Source: Planktotalea arctica
GTDB lineage: Bacteria > Pseudomonadota > Alphaproteobacteria > Rhodobacterales > Rhodobacteraceae
Direction: 5' to 3'
Length of the DNA stretch: 64,000 bases
NCBI RefSeq assembly: GCF_002105285.1
Contig: NZ_MUHR01000013.1
Coordinates: 167,816 to 231,815 of the forward strand
The position numbers and the translations under genes were made by a program. Shown here one piece after another: positions 53,164-61,644 of this stretch (positions are counted from its first letter, which is position 1; each line of letters starts with the position of its first letter). Under the pieces are notes generated by a model. The model saw only the letters and a program-made list of their open reading frames with translations, was not told where the DNA came from and ran no database searches.

Positions 53164-53819
53164 TGGAACATGCATCAACAGATCTAAAGAGCGATATCCT
53201 GACACGGATTACGAATGGCACGCCGCGGGGCGTTTGGACGCCGAGGGATTTTCTGGATCTCGGCGAGCGTGATGCCGTGGACAAAGTGCTGCAACGACTG
53301 ACGCGGGCAGGAGCTCTGCGCCGGGTGGATCGTGGCCTCTACGATCAACCGTCGACCAATCGCCTGACCCAGAAAGACAGCCCGGCAGATCCTCGCGAAG
53401 TGATTGATGCCATTGCACGCCGAGATCAGATACGCGTCCTTGTCGATGGGATGACGGCCGCCAACGATCTGGGTCTCACCAATGCTGTCCCGGCCAAGAT
53501 CCTGGTGCATACGGATGCCCGATTGAAATCGATCTCCCTTGGCCAGCTCGACATCGTGTTCAAACCAACAGCTGCCAGCAAGCTCTATTGGGCCGGACGG
53601 CCAGCTATGCGCATTGTCCAAGCTCTGCATTGGCTACGGGATACGATGGGCCAGTCTGACGAGGATCAGGTCCTGATCCGCCGCCTGACGGCGCTTCTCA
53701 AGGATCCGACGAAAGGCAAGCGCCTTCGCGACGATCTAGAGGACGGGCTAACGACATTGCCGAGTTGGATGCAAAGCTTGTTGCGCCCGATCCTGGCAGA
53801 GCAGGCAGGTGCCGCGTGA
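53163..53819 (+). CDS. abiEi: AbiEi-like (DUF6088) antitoxin
   Basis: 218 aa. The N-terminal winged helix (about residues 8-55) is GVWTPRDFLDLGERDAVDKV then RVDRGLYDQP, the DUF6088/AbiEi pattern; the rest is the C-terminal antitoxin domain. It acts as the transcriptional repressor and type IV antitoxin of the nucleotidyltransferase that follows. ATG 53163 is favoured since it places the repeats upstream; ATG 53133 in frame is possible. The stop overlaps the toxin's GTG. Confidence 0.85.
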   Translation: MEHASTDLKSDILTRITNGTPRGVWTPRDFLDLGERDAVDKVLQRLTRAGALRRVDRGLYDQPSTNRLTQKDSPADPREVIDAIARRDQIRVLVDGMTAANDLGLTNAVPAKILVHTDARLKSISLGQLDIVFKPTAASKLYWAGRPAMRIVQALHWLRDTMGQSDEDQVLIRRLTALLKDPTKGKRLRDDLEDGLTTLPSWMQSLLRPILAEQAGAA

Positions 53820-54937
53820 ACCCTGCGTTCGACCGCATCATCTCGGCGGATGATGAGACTCGTCTTGGCCTTTTCACGACGACAGCGCAGCGCTTGGGCA
53901 CCACACCGCAGAATGTCGAAAAGGACTTTTGGGTTTGTTGGACCCTCGACGCGCTGTTCAACGGATTGCCGGACGGGCCAAGGCTTCTGTTCAAGGGTGG
54001 CACGTCCTTGTCAAAGGGCTTTGGGCTAATCCGCCGGTTCTCGGAGGATATTGACGTCACAGTGTTCCGGGACGATCTCAGAGAAGCCGCAACCATAGAA
54101 GAGCTTGAGGCCTTGAGCGGCAAGAAACGCGGCAAGGCGCTGTATGCGATCAAGGCTGCGTGCGAAACTTACATCCAGGGCCAGTTCTTTGGCGGGCTAA
54201 ACGAGATTGTTTCGGACGTTGCCGGACGAAACGGCCTGAACCCAGCTCGGTTCTTTATCGAGCCTGATCCAGAAGACAGCCAGGCGTTGTACCTGCGGTA
54301 TCCAACCGCGACACCGGTCGATGCCTACATCGCCAAGGCCGTGAAAATCGAGTCTGGTGCAAAATCCGCACTTGATCCCAATTCTGTGCGCAAAATTACT
54401 CCTTATCTGGCGGAAGACGTTCCGGATATTGATCTGACTGTTGGGAATGTCACCATCGTCGACGCGGAACGGACATTTTGGGACAAGATCGTGATCCTGC
54501 ATGGCCTGCGCCGCTGGTTCGACATCCGTGGAGAACTGAAAGGAAGCGGTCAGCGCGTGTCGCGACACTATTACGATACCTATCAACTTCTGGGGTCGGA
54601 CCTCGGCGAGAGAGCTTTGGCGGATCGCGCGCTTGGTGCCGACTGCGTTGCCCACGCGCGCATGTTTTTCAACCGCCCGGACTTTGATCTCGCGACCGCA
54701 GTGGCGCCGACATTTTCCATCAGTCCCGTTGGAAAAATGCTCGATGATCTGCGCCGCGACTACCGCGCGATGTCGGGCATGATCTTCGGACAAGCGCCGC
54801 CTTTCGATGCCGTGATCGAGCGGGTTGCTGATTTGGAGAGAAAGCTCAACACAACGCAGACGCGGTCGAAGGGGGCTTTGGATGGAAGTTCAAGAATTTT
54901 GCACAAAAGTAGTAAAGGGTCCGCAAAGCCGCCGTAG
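53816..54937 (+). CDS. abiEii: AbiEii-like nucleotidyltransferase toxin
   Basis: 373 aa. The nucleotidyltransferase motif is LLFKGGTSLSKGFGLIRRFS followed by EDIDV (G-S and D-x-D), and VEKDFWVCWTLDAL precedes it, as in AbiEii/MenT. These toxins transfer nucleotides to tRNA acceptor ends or related targets and stop growth on phage infection. A GTG start overlaps the antitoxin stop (GTGA). The downstream domain (FWDKIVILHGLRRWF) is intact, so the toxin is probably functional. Confidence 0.88.
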   Translation: MNPAFDRIISADDETRLGLFTTTAQRLGTTPQNVEKDFWVCWTLDALFNGLPDGPRLLFKGGTSLSKGFGLIRRFSEDIDVTVFRDDLREAATIEELEALSGKKRGKALYAIKAACETYIQGQFFGGLNEIVSDVAGRNGLNPARFFIEPDPEDSQALYLRYPTATPVDAYIAKAVKIESGAKSALDPNSVRKITPYLAEDVPDIDLTVGNVTIVDAERTFWDKIVILHGLRRWFDIRGELKGSGQRVSRHYYDTYQLLGSDLGERALADRALGADCVAHARMFFNRPDFDLATAVAPTFSISPVGKMLDDLRRDYRAMSGMIFGQAPPFDAVIERVADLERKLNTTQTRSKGALDGSSRILHKSSKGSAKPP

Positions 54938-55021
54938 CCCCGGTGAAATCTTAAGGTCCAATGTGCGGACATAGTGTTAATTCACTGCTGTTGCGCCAAG
55001 GTCCGCTGCTGGAATTAAGTG

Positions 55022-55912
55022 CTAAAGCACCCGTTTGAGAAATTCGATTTGCGTGTTTATGGCTTTCAGGAAGTTCGGACTATCCTCCCACAAAAGGCCA
55101 AAGTGTCCGCCGTCAATAATGACTTTCTCTTTTGGTCCCGCTATCCTATCGAATACAGCGTTTTGCAGTTCTGGATTGCAGTGAAACATCTCATCATTCC
55201 TACCGTTCATCATCAGGACTGGCATGTTAAGGTGAGGAGCGGCAATCAAAGGAGAGCAGGGGACCGGCGTCTTCGGGATGACCCGCGTCGCCTTGTTTTC
55301 CCAGCCGCTGCCGTGCCGACCACCATACTCCAGAAACCATCGAAACGCTTGTGGCGGCGCGAGCAGCGACGGAGCGTTTATCTGATCAAGCGAGACCACA
55401 GGCATAGGGCCAGCAACGTCTGCCGGCTCACCGCGCACATCCGCGCTTTCAAATAGGTCGCGAAGGGTATCGAAGGCGGTGCCCTCCGTTGGACCCTGAG
55501 GCCAAGTTGCGCCGCACGAGGGTATTTGCGCCACGACGGCAGAAACGTCTTCGATGAGGGCACCTGCGACCAAAACGAGGCCACCGGCGTAGCTATCCCC
55601 CCAAAGAGCAACACGGTCCGCTTGCAGGGACTCTCTGAGAAACGCCACGGCGTCACGGTATCCGCGCGCCTGCACCCAGGGGTTTATCTCTTGCCTTGGT
55701 TCACCACCGCTTAGACCGAAATTTCTGTGATCATACAGGAGAACATCAAATCCGGCCTCAAAGATGGCTTCAGCATAGCGATCGATCGCCATTGTGATCG
55801 TAGCACTGGTGCCGTGGGCCATGATGACTGTAGGTCTTGCGTTCCCAGCCGAGTGGTAATGTCTGCCTTGTAACGTCGCGCCCTCCGACGCAAATTCGAT
55901 ATTACTGTACAT
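55022..55912 (-). CDS. Alpha/beta hydrolase
   Basis: 296 aa serine hydrolase. The oxyanion loop is MAHGTSAT, the nucleophile elbow WGDSYAGG (Ser107), the acid in MNGRNDEMFHC and the catalytic His in DGGHFGLLW. It resembles the dienelactone/DUF-type alkyl hydrolases. ATG 55912 with GGGA upstream is preferred over the frame to 56008. It is 114 nt downstream of the hydrolase-LuxR gene and on the same strand, so the regulator may control it. Confidence 0.88.
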   Translation of the reverse strand: MYSNIEFASEGATLQGRHYHSAGNARPTVIMAHGTSATITMAIDRYAEAIFEAGFDVLLYDHRNFGLSGGEPRQEINPWVQARGYRDAVAFLRESLQADRVALWGDSYAGGLVLVAGALIEDVSAVVAQIPSCGATWPQGPTEGTAFDTLRDLFESADVRGEPADVAGPMPVVSLDQINAPSLLAPPQAFRWFLEYGGRHGSGWENKATRVIPKTPVPCSPLIAAPHLNMPVLMMNGRNDEMFHCNPELQNAVFDRIAGPKEKVIIDGGHFGLLWEDSPNFLKAINTQIEFLKRVL

Positions 55913-56026
55913 GTGCTGTTCCCATCTGTGATTGATAGGAGCAATCAACCACACAGACGAAAATCCCGCATGAGGCGGATGTCCCAGTTGCAAGTCATTG
56001 ATGCGCAAACCCTTGGGGCGAATGTC

Positions 56027-57097
56027 CTATCCGTCAGAAAGAATCTTCACGATTAATTCTGATCTGCTGCGCACACCGACTTTGTCGAGTGCCACAGTGA
56101 TTTGATTACGCACCGTTTTTTCGGACTTCCCTAGAACGGCGGCAATTTCGTGGTTCCCCATTCCTTTGGCCACCAGTGCAACAACATCTTCTTCGGCATT
56201 GGTCAGATGGTAAGCGGCACGGACTGGACGATGTGTCATTGTCTCAGGCAAGAAAGCACGGAGCGTTTTGAGGAACACCTCCCAGGCAGGTTCATTTTCG
56301 AGTAAGATGTGGTTTGCGGTGTCCAGCGCAACAAACTGGGCGCCAGCAATGACGGCGGCCAGCTTGCGGCCCTCATCAAAGGGAATGCGCGCATCGTCGT
56401 TTGCATGAAAAATGAGGGCGGGCACGTCGAGCTTTGCTGCATCTGCCAAAACATCAATCTTATGCAGGATCTCCAATGTGCGGAGCGCGATTTCTGGCGA
56501 TGCGCTCTCTCTTTCAAGGCGTCGCCACCAACTATGCTGTTCTGGCGTACCAGATGGAACAAAGAGGTGGGTAAACACCTGATTAAAGGCTTGCACTTCT
56601 TTGCCCCACCCAAGTCGGACCAGGTTTGCAAGGGTATCCGCCTCAAGTTGTGTATTTGTGGCGTCACCACGCGCCAGCATGCCCTGAGCATATGATCCAA
56701 TCAGAATGAGCCGCTCCACTTTTTTGGGGTGCCGCAGGGCGAATGCTATGGAAAGTGCGCACCCTTGTGACAGGCCCAGAAGTGTAACAGGTCCGTCAAT
56801 GGTGTTCGCCACCGCTTCCAGATCGGACAGCCAAGCATCAAAACTAATGTCTTCGACATCCCGATCCGAAAGCCCGCAACCGCGCAAATCATATCTGATG
56901 AATTGGTGATCCCGGGAAAGCTCTTGCAGCCAGTGCCGCCAGATAGGGCTTTCACCATCATGGGTCGCATGGCTTAGCCAATTGCCCGCCTTGAGAATGG
57001 TTGGGCCCTTACCCATTCTTGCAACTGCGATACGAGTCCCATCCTTGGCTGTGACGAACGAGATCTTCTGATGTGCAGGTTTGGTTGGATTGCTCAT
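56027..57097 (-). CDS. Alpha/beta hydrolase fused to LuxR-type HTH
   Basis: 356 aa. Residues ~10-280 are an alpha/beta hydrolase with G-L-S-Q-G elbow (Ser110), acid in HANDDARIPF and His in TANHILLENEP, so the triad is complete. Residues ~288-356 are a GerE/LuxR helix-turn-helix: LTNAEEDVVALVAKGMGNHE then GKSEKTVRNQITVALDKVGV. The layout suggests a sensor in which the hydrolase fold binds, or slowly hydrolyses, a signal. No acyl-homoserine lactone domain is present. Confidence 0.87.
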   Translation of the reverse strand: MSNPTKPAHQKISFVTAKDGTRIAVARMGKGPTILKAGNWLSHATHDGESPIWRHWLQELSRDHQFIRYDLRGCGLSDRDVEDISFDAWLSDLEAVANTIDGPVTLLGLSQGCALSIAFALRHPKKVERLILIGSYAQGMLARGDATNTQLEADTLANLVRLGWGKEVQAFNQVFTHLFVPSGTPEQHSWWRRLERESASPEIALRTLEILHKIDVLADAAKLDVPALIFHANDDARIPFDEGRKLAAVIAGAQFVALDTANHILLENEPAWEVFLKTLRAFLPETMTHRPVRAAYHLTNAEEDVVALVAKGMGNHEIAAVLGKSEKTVRNQITVALDKVGVRSRSELIVKILSDG

Positions 57098-57219
57098 GTT
57101 CTGAGACTATCAGAAGAAGTTCCCTCAGTCAGTATGACTCCTCGGGCAATGTTGCCGAGTGATTAGCGGATCAGAGCCGCCCCCCATTGCGGACTTTCAT
57201 CCACATCGCAGCATCATGC

Positions 57220-57249
57220 AAAGTGGGCTCTTTCAGTACCTTCGCTGCG
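57220..57249. repeat. Dispersed intergenic repeat, copy A
   Basis: 30 bp, AAAGTGGGCTCTTTC then ACCTTCGCTGCG after three variable bases. Copy B (57971-58000) differs only in the variable positions. The flanks also share GGCCGGT. Confidence 0.7.
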
Positions 57250-57310
57250 ATGTTCACGGGTGGCCGGTTCAGGGAACAATGCCGTTCGCTGCGTCATGAA
57301 TAAACTTACT

Positions 57311-57340
57311 GACTGCGGGACTTTTGAGACCTTCGCTGCA
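57311..57340. repeat. Dispersed intergenic repeat, copy C (diverged)
   Basis: GACTGCGGGACTTTTGAGAC then CTTCGCTGCA; same arrangement as copies A and B with more changes. It lies in the 334-bp gap 57098-57431, which otherwise shows no gene. Confidence 0.5.
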
Positions 57341-57431
57341 AGTGCATCAATGCCCGGTCCGACTAACCGTTCAACAAACGGTCGTTTTTGGGAGGCCATT
57401 CGGGTGCATCTAAAGTCTATGAAAGCCCTTA

Positions 57432-57767
57432 CTATGACGACATAAATCGTCGGCGGGCATCAACGGCAATGTTGTATCGTTGTTCTAAGTCGGCAATTAA
57501 AGCCATTGCGAGATGCTTGGTTTCGGCGGTTTCCGCATCTCTATAATTCTGCTTTGCGGCATCCAGCAGTTTCTTGATCTTGAACTCTTCGGGCAATACA
57601 CCCGCCTCAGCCATGATGCGGACAGCAACGGCAGTCGCTAAATCAGTAAACGCTTCGCCTGCGCGATCCGGCAGCGGCTTGCCTTCACCCTCCAGTTCCT
57701 GAAGTTTGCCCTCCGCGAGAGCTTTCTGGATTTGACGTTCGACGAGACGATCAAGTGATTGTGCCAT
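57432..57767 (-). CDS. DUF1992 family protein
   Basis: 111 aa, helical. The start LDRLVERQIQKALAEGKLQE followed by GEGKPLPDRAG is the DUF1992 (DnaJ-homologue subfamily C member 28-like) signature. Function unknown. It stands alone between repeat-bearing gaps and looks chromosomal in style. Confidence 0.83.
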   Translation of the reverse strand: MAQSLDRLVERQIQKALAEGKLQELEGEGKPLPDRAGEAFTDLATAVAVRIMAEAGVLPEEFKIKKLLDAAKQNYRDAETAETKHLAMALIADLEQRYNIAVDARRRFMSS

Positions 57768-58283
57768 ATTATTGTTGATAGCACCGACGGAGATACATCG
57801 CCAGAATTAAGCAACTCTCACTGTTTGCGCACCAAAAACCCTCCTATTTGGCACGCCCGCAAAAGCATTCGTTTGATGCTTCCACAAACCCCGTTCAAAA
57901 CACAAGTGGTTGCTGAACGTTTTTGCCTTTACCGCGACAGCTGACATTTGCGGCATCGCAGAATTTTGGTAAAGTGGGCTCTTTCGACACCTTCGCTGCG
58001 CAATGTCCGAACGGCCGGTCTTCCTCGTTGGATCGAAATGCATGATATTTGCTCCACGCCGAGACTGCTATAAAAGTAAGGCAACTGGGCTGGTGTACAA
58101 ATCGGGTGCAAAATGTGCCTGCCGGTTGTAGTTTGCCAAAATGCTTATGGGTTACGCCAGAATGTCCTGCCATTCGCCTGATCAATGGCGACTGCGTTTT
58201 GCATTCAGTCGTTGAGCGTGACAATACATTGACGTGTATTACTCCCCTCCACACGAAACTCATGACATCAAAGGGGTCATAAG
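57768..58283. other. 516-bp intergenic stretch with repeat copy B
   Basis: No supported gene. It contains the repeat at 57971-58000 and, near its right end, AAAGGGG (58270-58276), the ribosome site of the next gene. Confidence 0.5.
57971..58000. repeat. Dispersed intergenic repeat, copy B
   Basis: 30 bp, AAAGTGGGCTCTTTC then ACCTTCGCTGCG after three variable bases; direct repeat of copy A at 57220-57249, about 750 bp away. Confidence 0.7.
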
Positions 58284-59708
58284 TTGAAAGAAATCTCCAT
58301 TGCTCGCTTCAACGCCATAGCCGGCTATGCACGCCAACCAATGTCGCAAGTCTATGGCGAGGAAATCTCTTACTTTGAAGGCGCGAATGGCTTGATAATG
58401 GGAATGCTGATCAGAGACCGATCAGACGATGATTTCTCCGGCATCCTGTTCGGGCAGGACAAGAAGTTGCGCTTTCGATGGACGGCAATGACTGATTTCT
58501 TTCGGGCAAAGGAGGAGGCGCTGGATGCACTACAGCTGAGAATGCAAGAGGCGTTAATCGCCCCCGCCGAGCAGCATCACCAAGGAGACGAGGTCGGTGA
58601 TCCGGTCGATTTCTTCACACCGATTCACGAACCAGAACGTTTGAACCCCCACTTCATGAATTTGGTAAACGAAGGCGCGTTTTCTCCAGCCAAAGAAATC
58701 ATCGAACCAATGATGCGCTGGTACGAAGATGCTGACGGAAATTTTGTCGAACAGTTTCAAACGACTGGATTTGATCAGCGTATCTGGGAGCTATACCTTT
58801 TTTCGATGTTGATTGAGCTTGGGTATGTGATTGATCGTGAAAAAGCTGTTCCTGATTTCTGCTGTTCGGGCCTTCAAGGTCAAATGGCCATTGAAGCCGT
58901 AACCGTTGGGCCAACACGTAACGGGGAGGAAATTGTGCCTCCTCCGCCGACTGATACGCCTGAACAGCAAACGGCCTATTTGAAGGATTACATGCCGATC
59001 AAGTTTGGAAGCCCATTATATAGCAAATTGGGAAAAAAATACTGGGAACATGATCATACTGCTGGAATTCCGCTGGTATTGGCTATCGCAGATTTTTCAT
59101 CTCCAGGCTCAATGGTGCATACAAAATCCGCCTTGGAGCGATACTTGTTTGGTTTTTCGTATAGCACTATTTTTGGCCAGAACGGTAGGCCAACAATAAA
59201 CGCGAGCAAGATTGAAAGTCATAACTGGCAAGGAAAGACCATCCCGTCCGGATTCTTTGACATTCTAGAGGCAGAGAATATCAGTGCAGTTATTTCAACT
59301 ACTGCCGGAACAGTTTCGAAATTCAATCGTATCGGATTGTCCGCAGGTTTTGGCAACGGAAAGGTTCTCATGATCCGTGAAGGCACTCTAGTCGACCACG
59401 ATCCTGATGCAACAAATCCTTTATACTTCAAGGGAATTGTCAACGCTCCAGGTTATGATGAGTCATGGATTGAAAGGTTGAATGTCTATCACAACGCAAA
59501 AGCCAAAATTCCTTTGCCAGAGCATATGTTCACTAACGCTGCACATCATCACTGTGATGCAAAAGGTAACTGGACTGCAAAAACGCCGAAGTTCCACCCA
59601 ATGGCATCTGTCACACAACTTCTTGCACCGGTCGATGTCGAAAAGGCATTGAAGGATGCCGACGGGGATTTGTTTAGGGTTTGGAAGAAAACGCGGAAAG
59701 AAGAATAA
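58284..59708 (+). CDS. Predicted PD-(D/E)XK-like protein, 474 aa
   Basis: TTG start with AAAGGGG 8 nt upstream. The middle (about residues 150-210) has FQTTGFDQRIWELYLFSMLI, then AVPDFCCSGLQGQMAIEAVT, which fits a PD-(D/E)XK layout (Glu in the first helix, Asp in PDF, Glu in IEA), but the final Lys is not obvious. The C-terminal half contains HNWQGKTIPSGFF and FSTTAGTVSKFNR-like strands of unknown role. Proteins with this motif set are sometimes given the misleading name 'glycosaminoglycan attachment site'. It sits just before the ABC-3C-like operon and may be a separate defence gene. Codon use is AT-richer than in region 3. Confidence 0.6.
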   Translation: MKEISIARFNAIAGYARQPMSQVYGEEISYFEGANGLIMGMLIRDRSDDDFSGILFGQDKKLRFRWTAMTDFFRAKEEALDALQLRMQEALIAPAEQHHQGDEVGDPVDFFTPIHEPERLNPHFMNLVNEGAFSPAKEIIEPMMRWYEDADGNFVEQFQTTGFDQRIWELYLFSMLIELGYVIDREKAVPDFCCSGLQGQMAIEAVTVGPTRNGEEIVPPPPTDTPEQQTAYLKDYMPIKFGSPLYSKLGKKYWEHDHTAGIPLVLAIADFSSPGSMVHTKSALERYLFGFSYSTIFGQNGRPTINASKIESHNWQGKTIPSGFFDILEAENISAVISTTAGTVSKFNRIGLSAGFGNGKVLMIREGTLVDHDPDATNPLYFKGIVNAPGYDESWIERLNVYHNAKAKIPLPEHMFTNAAHHHCDAKGNWTAKTPKFHPMASVTQLLAPVDVEKALKDADGDLFRVWKKTRKEE

Positions 59709-59914
59709 TCTCGCGTGCGCTGGCAAAGTGTGGACACCTCCTTGGTGGGTGTTGGGTGCACCGATCAACAACAACTGCAAGCTAGCCAGTTAGCGGAGTT
59801 AGCGGGCATGCAAACAAGGGCGACTGCTTTCAGGAAAATGCTCTTTCTGATTGATAAGTGAAGCAAGATATGTACCTATCGTGTATTAATGAATGCAATT
59901 GGTAAGTTTTTGAA

Positions 59915-61084
59915 TTGGAACAAAAATTGACGACGCAGGCTTCTTGGCCGTCCGTAGATGACGCGGTTCCTGACGAAGAAGGGGGCCCGATTGCTCGTAC
60001 TGGTTTTAGTTACCAGGATGAGGTCGCCGTGCGTCTCCTAATTTGCATGCTCGAAGATCCTACAATATTGAAAATTCACTGCGAGACACAGGACGACATT
60101 GTAGTTGTACGACAGCTACAGGGCGAAGCGCACCGGACTGTTGAGTATGTTCAGGTTAAGGCTGGTGAACCTGACTCCTTGTGGTCAGTTGCCAATGTGT
60201 GCGCTCGCGACAAGAAAAAGGTCGGCAGTTCGATAGCCGAAATTTCACTGGGACGCGACAAATGCAAAGAAATATCCAAATTCAGGATTGTTACACTTAG
60301 GGACGTGGTTAGCGAACTCAGGCCACTAACCTATGATTTTTCAGCCCCTGGCCGAGCAGCAGAAGTCTTGGGTATGATCCAACTTTCCAAAGAGTTTGAA
60401 ACTCGCATTGGAGAGTTCAAATCCCCAAAGGGAAATGACTATGCTTTCTGGCTGGAAAATTGCATCTGGGAAGTATGCCATAGTCAAGCTTCTGTCGAAC
60501 GCGACAATCTTCTTAGATTGATCCAGCTGGCGCAAGCCGAGGGGCGGCCCCTACTGCCTGAGCAAATAGAGGTAGTGCAAACCGAACTGAGGTCTAAAGC
60601 CAAAACCGCTGGCGATTTGAAATGGGGTAAAGACGGCCACCGGAAGATCATCACGCGCGCTCATCTCAGGACATGGTGGATTGCAAGGACTACAGAAATT
60701 TTCGATGGCGCCTCGGATCAATCTGGAGGAAAGCTCAAAACAAAGATGCAAGATGCCAAACTATCCGAAGATCAAATAGCTTTGGCGATTGAGCTTCGTA
60801 GAGAATATGCTGAAGAGACACGAGCACCAAAATACCTAGACACAAGTGATGTAAGCCGTCTGCAACAGCGTGCTCGCTCTGAGATTGCAACTTTGCGTGC
60901 CCAGTACATGGCTGGGGAACTCACATTAAATCCTTCGGAGTTCTATGCCCTTTGTATTAAACGCATGGATGAAATAAGTTCTGAACTAAGCGTAGACAAA
61001 GAAGATCAATCAGCTTTCCTAAAAGGTTGCCTGTATGACATTGCTGATCGCTGTCTTCTTCGCTTTACGGGGGCTTCCGCGTGA
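59915..61084 (+). CDS. ABC-3C-like effector with Cap4/DUF4297-type nuclease domain
   Basis: 389 aa. The N-terminal ~200 residues match the DUF4297-like endonuclease pattern: RTGFSYQDEVAVRLLICMLE, then HCETQDDIVVV (E57, D60, D61), then EYVQVKA (Q80-x-K82), a PD-(D/E)XK core. The C-terminal ~180 residues are helical, as in ABC-three-component effectors. The only usable start seems to be TTG 59915 and is uncertain. The stop overlaps the next gene by 4 nt. It would cut DNA when released by the ATPase module; that is inferred from family knowledge. Confidence 0.68.
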   Translation: MEQKLTTQASWPSVDDAVPDEEGGPIARTGFSYQDEVAVRLLICMLEDPTILKIHCETQDDIVVVRQLQGEAHRTVEYVQVKAGEPDSLWSVANVCARDKKKVGSSIAEISLGRDKCKEISKFRIVTLRDVVSELRPLTYDFSAPGRAAEVLGMIQLSKEFETRIGEFKSPKGNDYAFWLENCIWEVCHSQASVERDNLLRLIQLAQAEGRPLLPEQIEVVQTELRSKAKTAGDLKWGKDGHRKIITRAHLRTWWIARTTEIFDGASDQSGGKLKTKMQDAKLSEDQIALAIELRREYAEETRAPKYLDTSDVSRLQQRARSEIATLRAQYMAGELTLNPSEFYALCIKRMDEISSELSVDKEDQSAFLKGCLYDIADRCLLRFTGASA

Positions 61085-61644
61085 GGTCTCTGGATCGACT
61101 AGGAGGCCAACCGGTAAGTCTGCCGCTTTTGGCAGACGACATTGTCGAATTCCATGCAGCACGTCTAATGCTATTAATGCACCTATGTGGTGTTCGCGGT
61201 CGGATCAACGGCTTGACCAAAATGGCGAAGCTAGATTTTTTTGTGCGATATCCGGACTTCTTTGCTTCGGCTCAAGCATCGGAAACCAGTGACGCCGAAA
61301 ACCCGGAAAATCACTCTCATGACGAACAAGTGGAATCTGCCATGGTGAGACATCATTACGGACCATGGGACAAAAGATACTACCATATACTAGCTCATCT
61401 TGAGGCTAAGGGGTTAATTTCAATCAGTAAGTCTGGAAAATCATATCAGATTGCACTTACAGAATTTGGCGCTGAAAAAGCTAAGGCGCTAGGCAAACTG
61501 AATTCCTTCTCCCAACTTGTCGGTCATATGCGTGAAGTAAAGCGAGTTTTTGGCGGAAAATCAGGCAGCTATCTCAAAGACCTAATATATCGGCTCTTTG
61601 ACGAGGAAGTTGGAAAGCGTCCGATGGGAGAAAAGATCGACTAA
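61081..61644 (+). CDS. ABC-3C-like middle component
   Basis: 187 aa, GTG start overlapping the effector stop (GTGA). The sequence suggests a winged-helix protein: LMHLCGVRGRINGLTKMAKL early, and MVRHHYGPWDKRYYHILAHL then LEAKGLISISKSGKSYQIAL, a wing-like hairpin. Small 'MC' proteins link effector and ATPase in ABC-three-component systems. The stop shares its last base with the following ATG. Confidence 0.65.
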   Translation: MRSLDRLGGQPVSLPLLADDIVEFHAARLMLLMHLCGVRGRINGLTKMAKLDFFVRYPDFFASAQASETSDAENPENHSHDEQVESAMVRHHYGPWDKRYYHILAHLEAKGLISISKSGKSYQIALTEFGAEKAKALGKLNSFSQLVGHMREVKRVFGGKSGSYLKDLIYRLFDEEVGKRPMGEKID

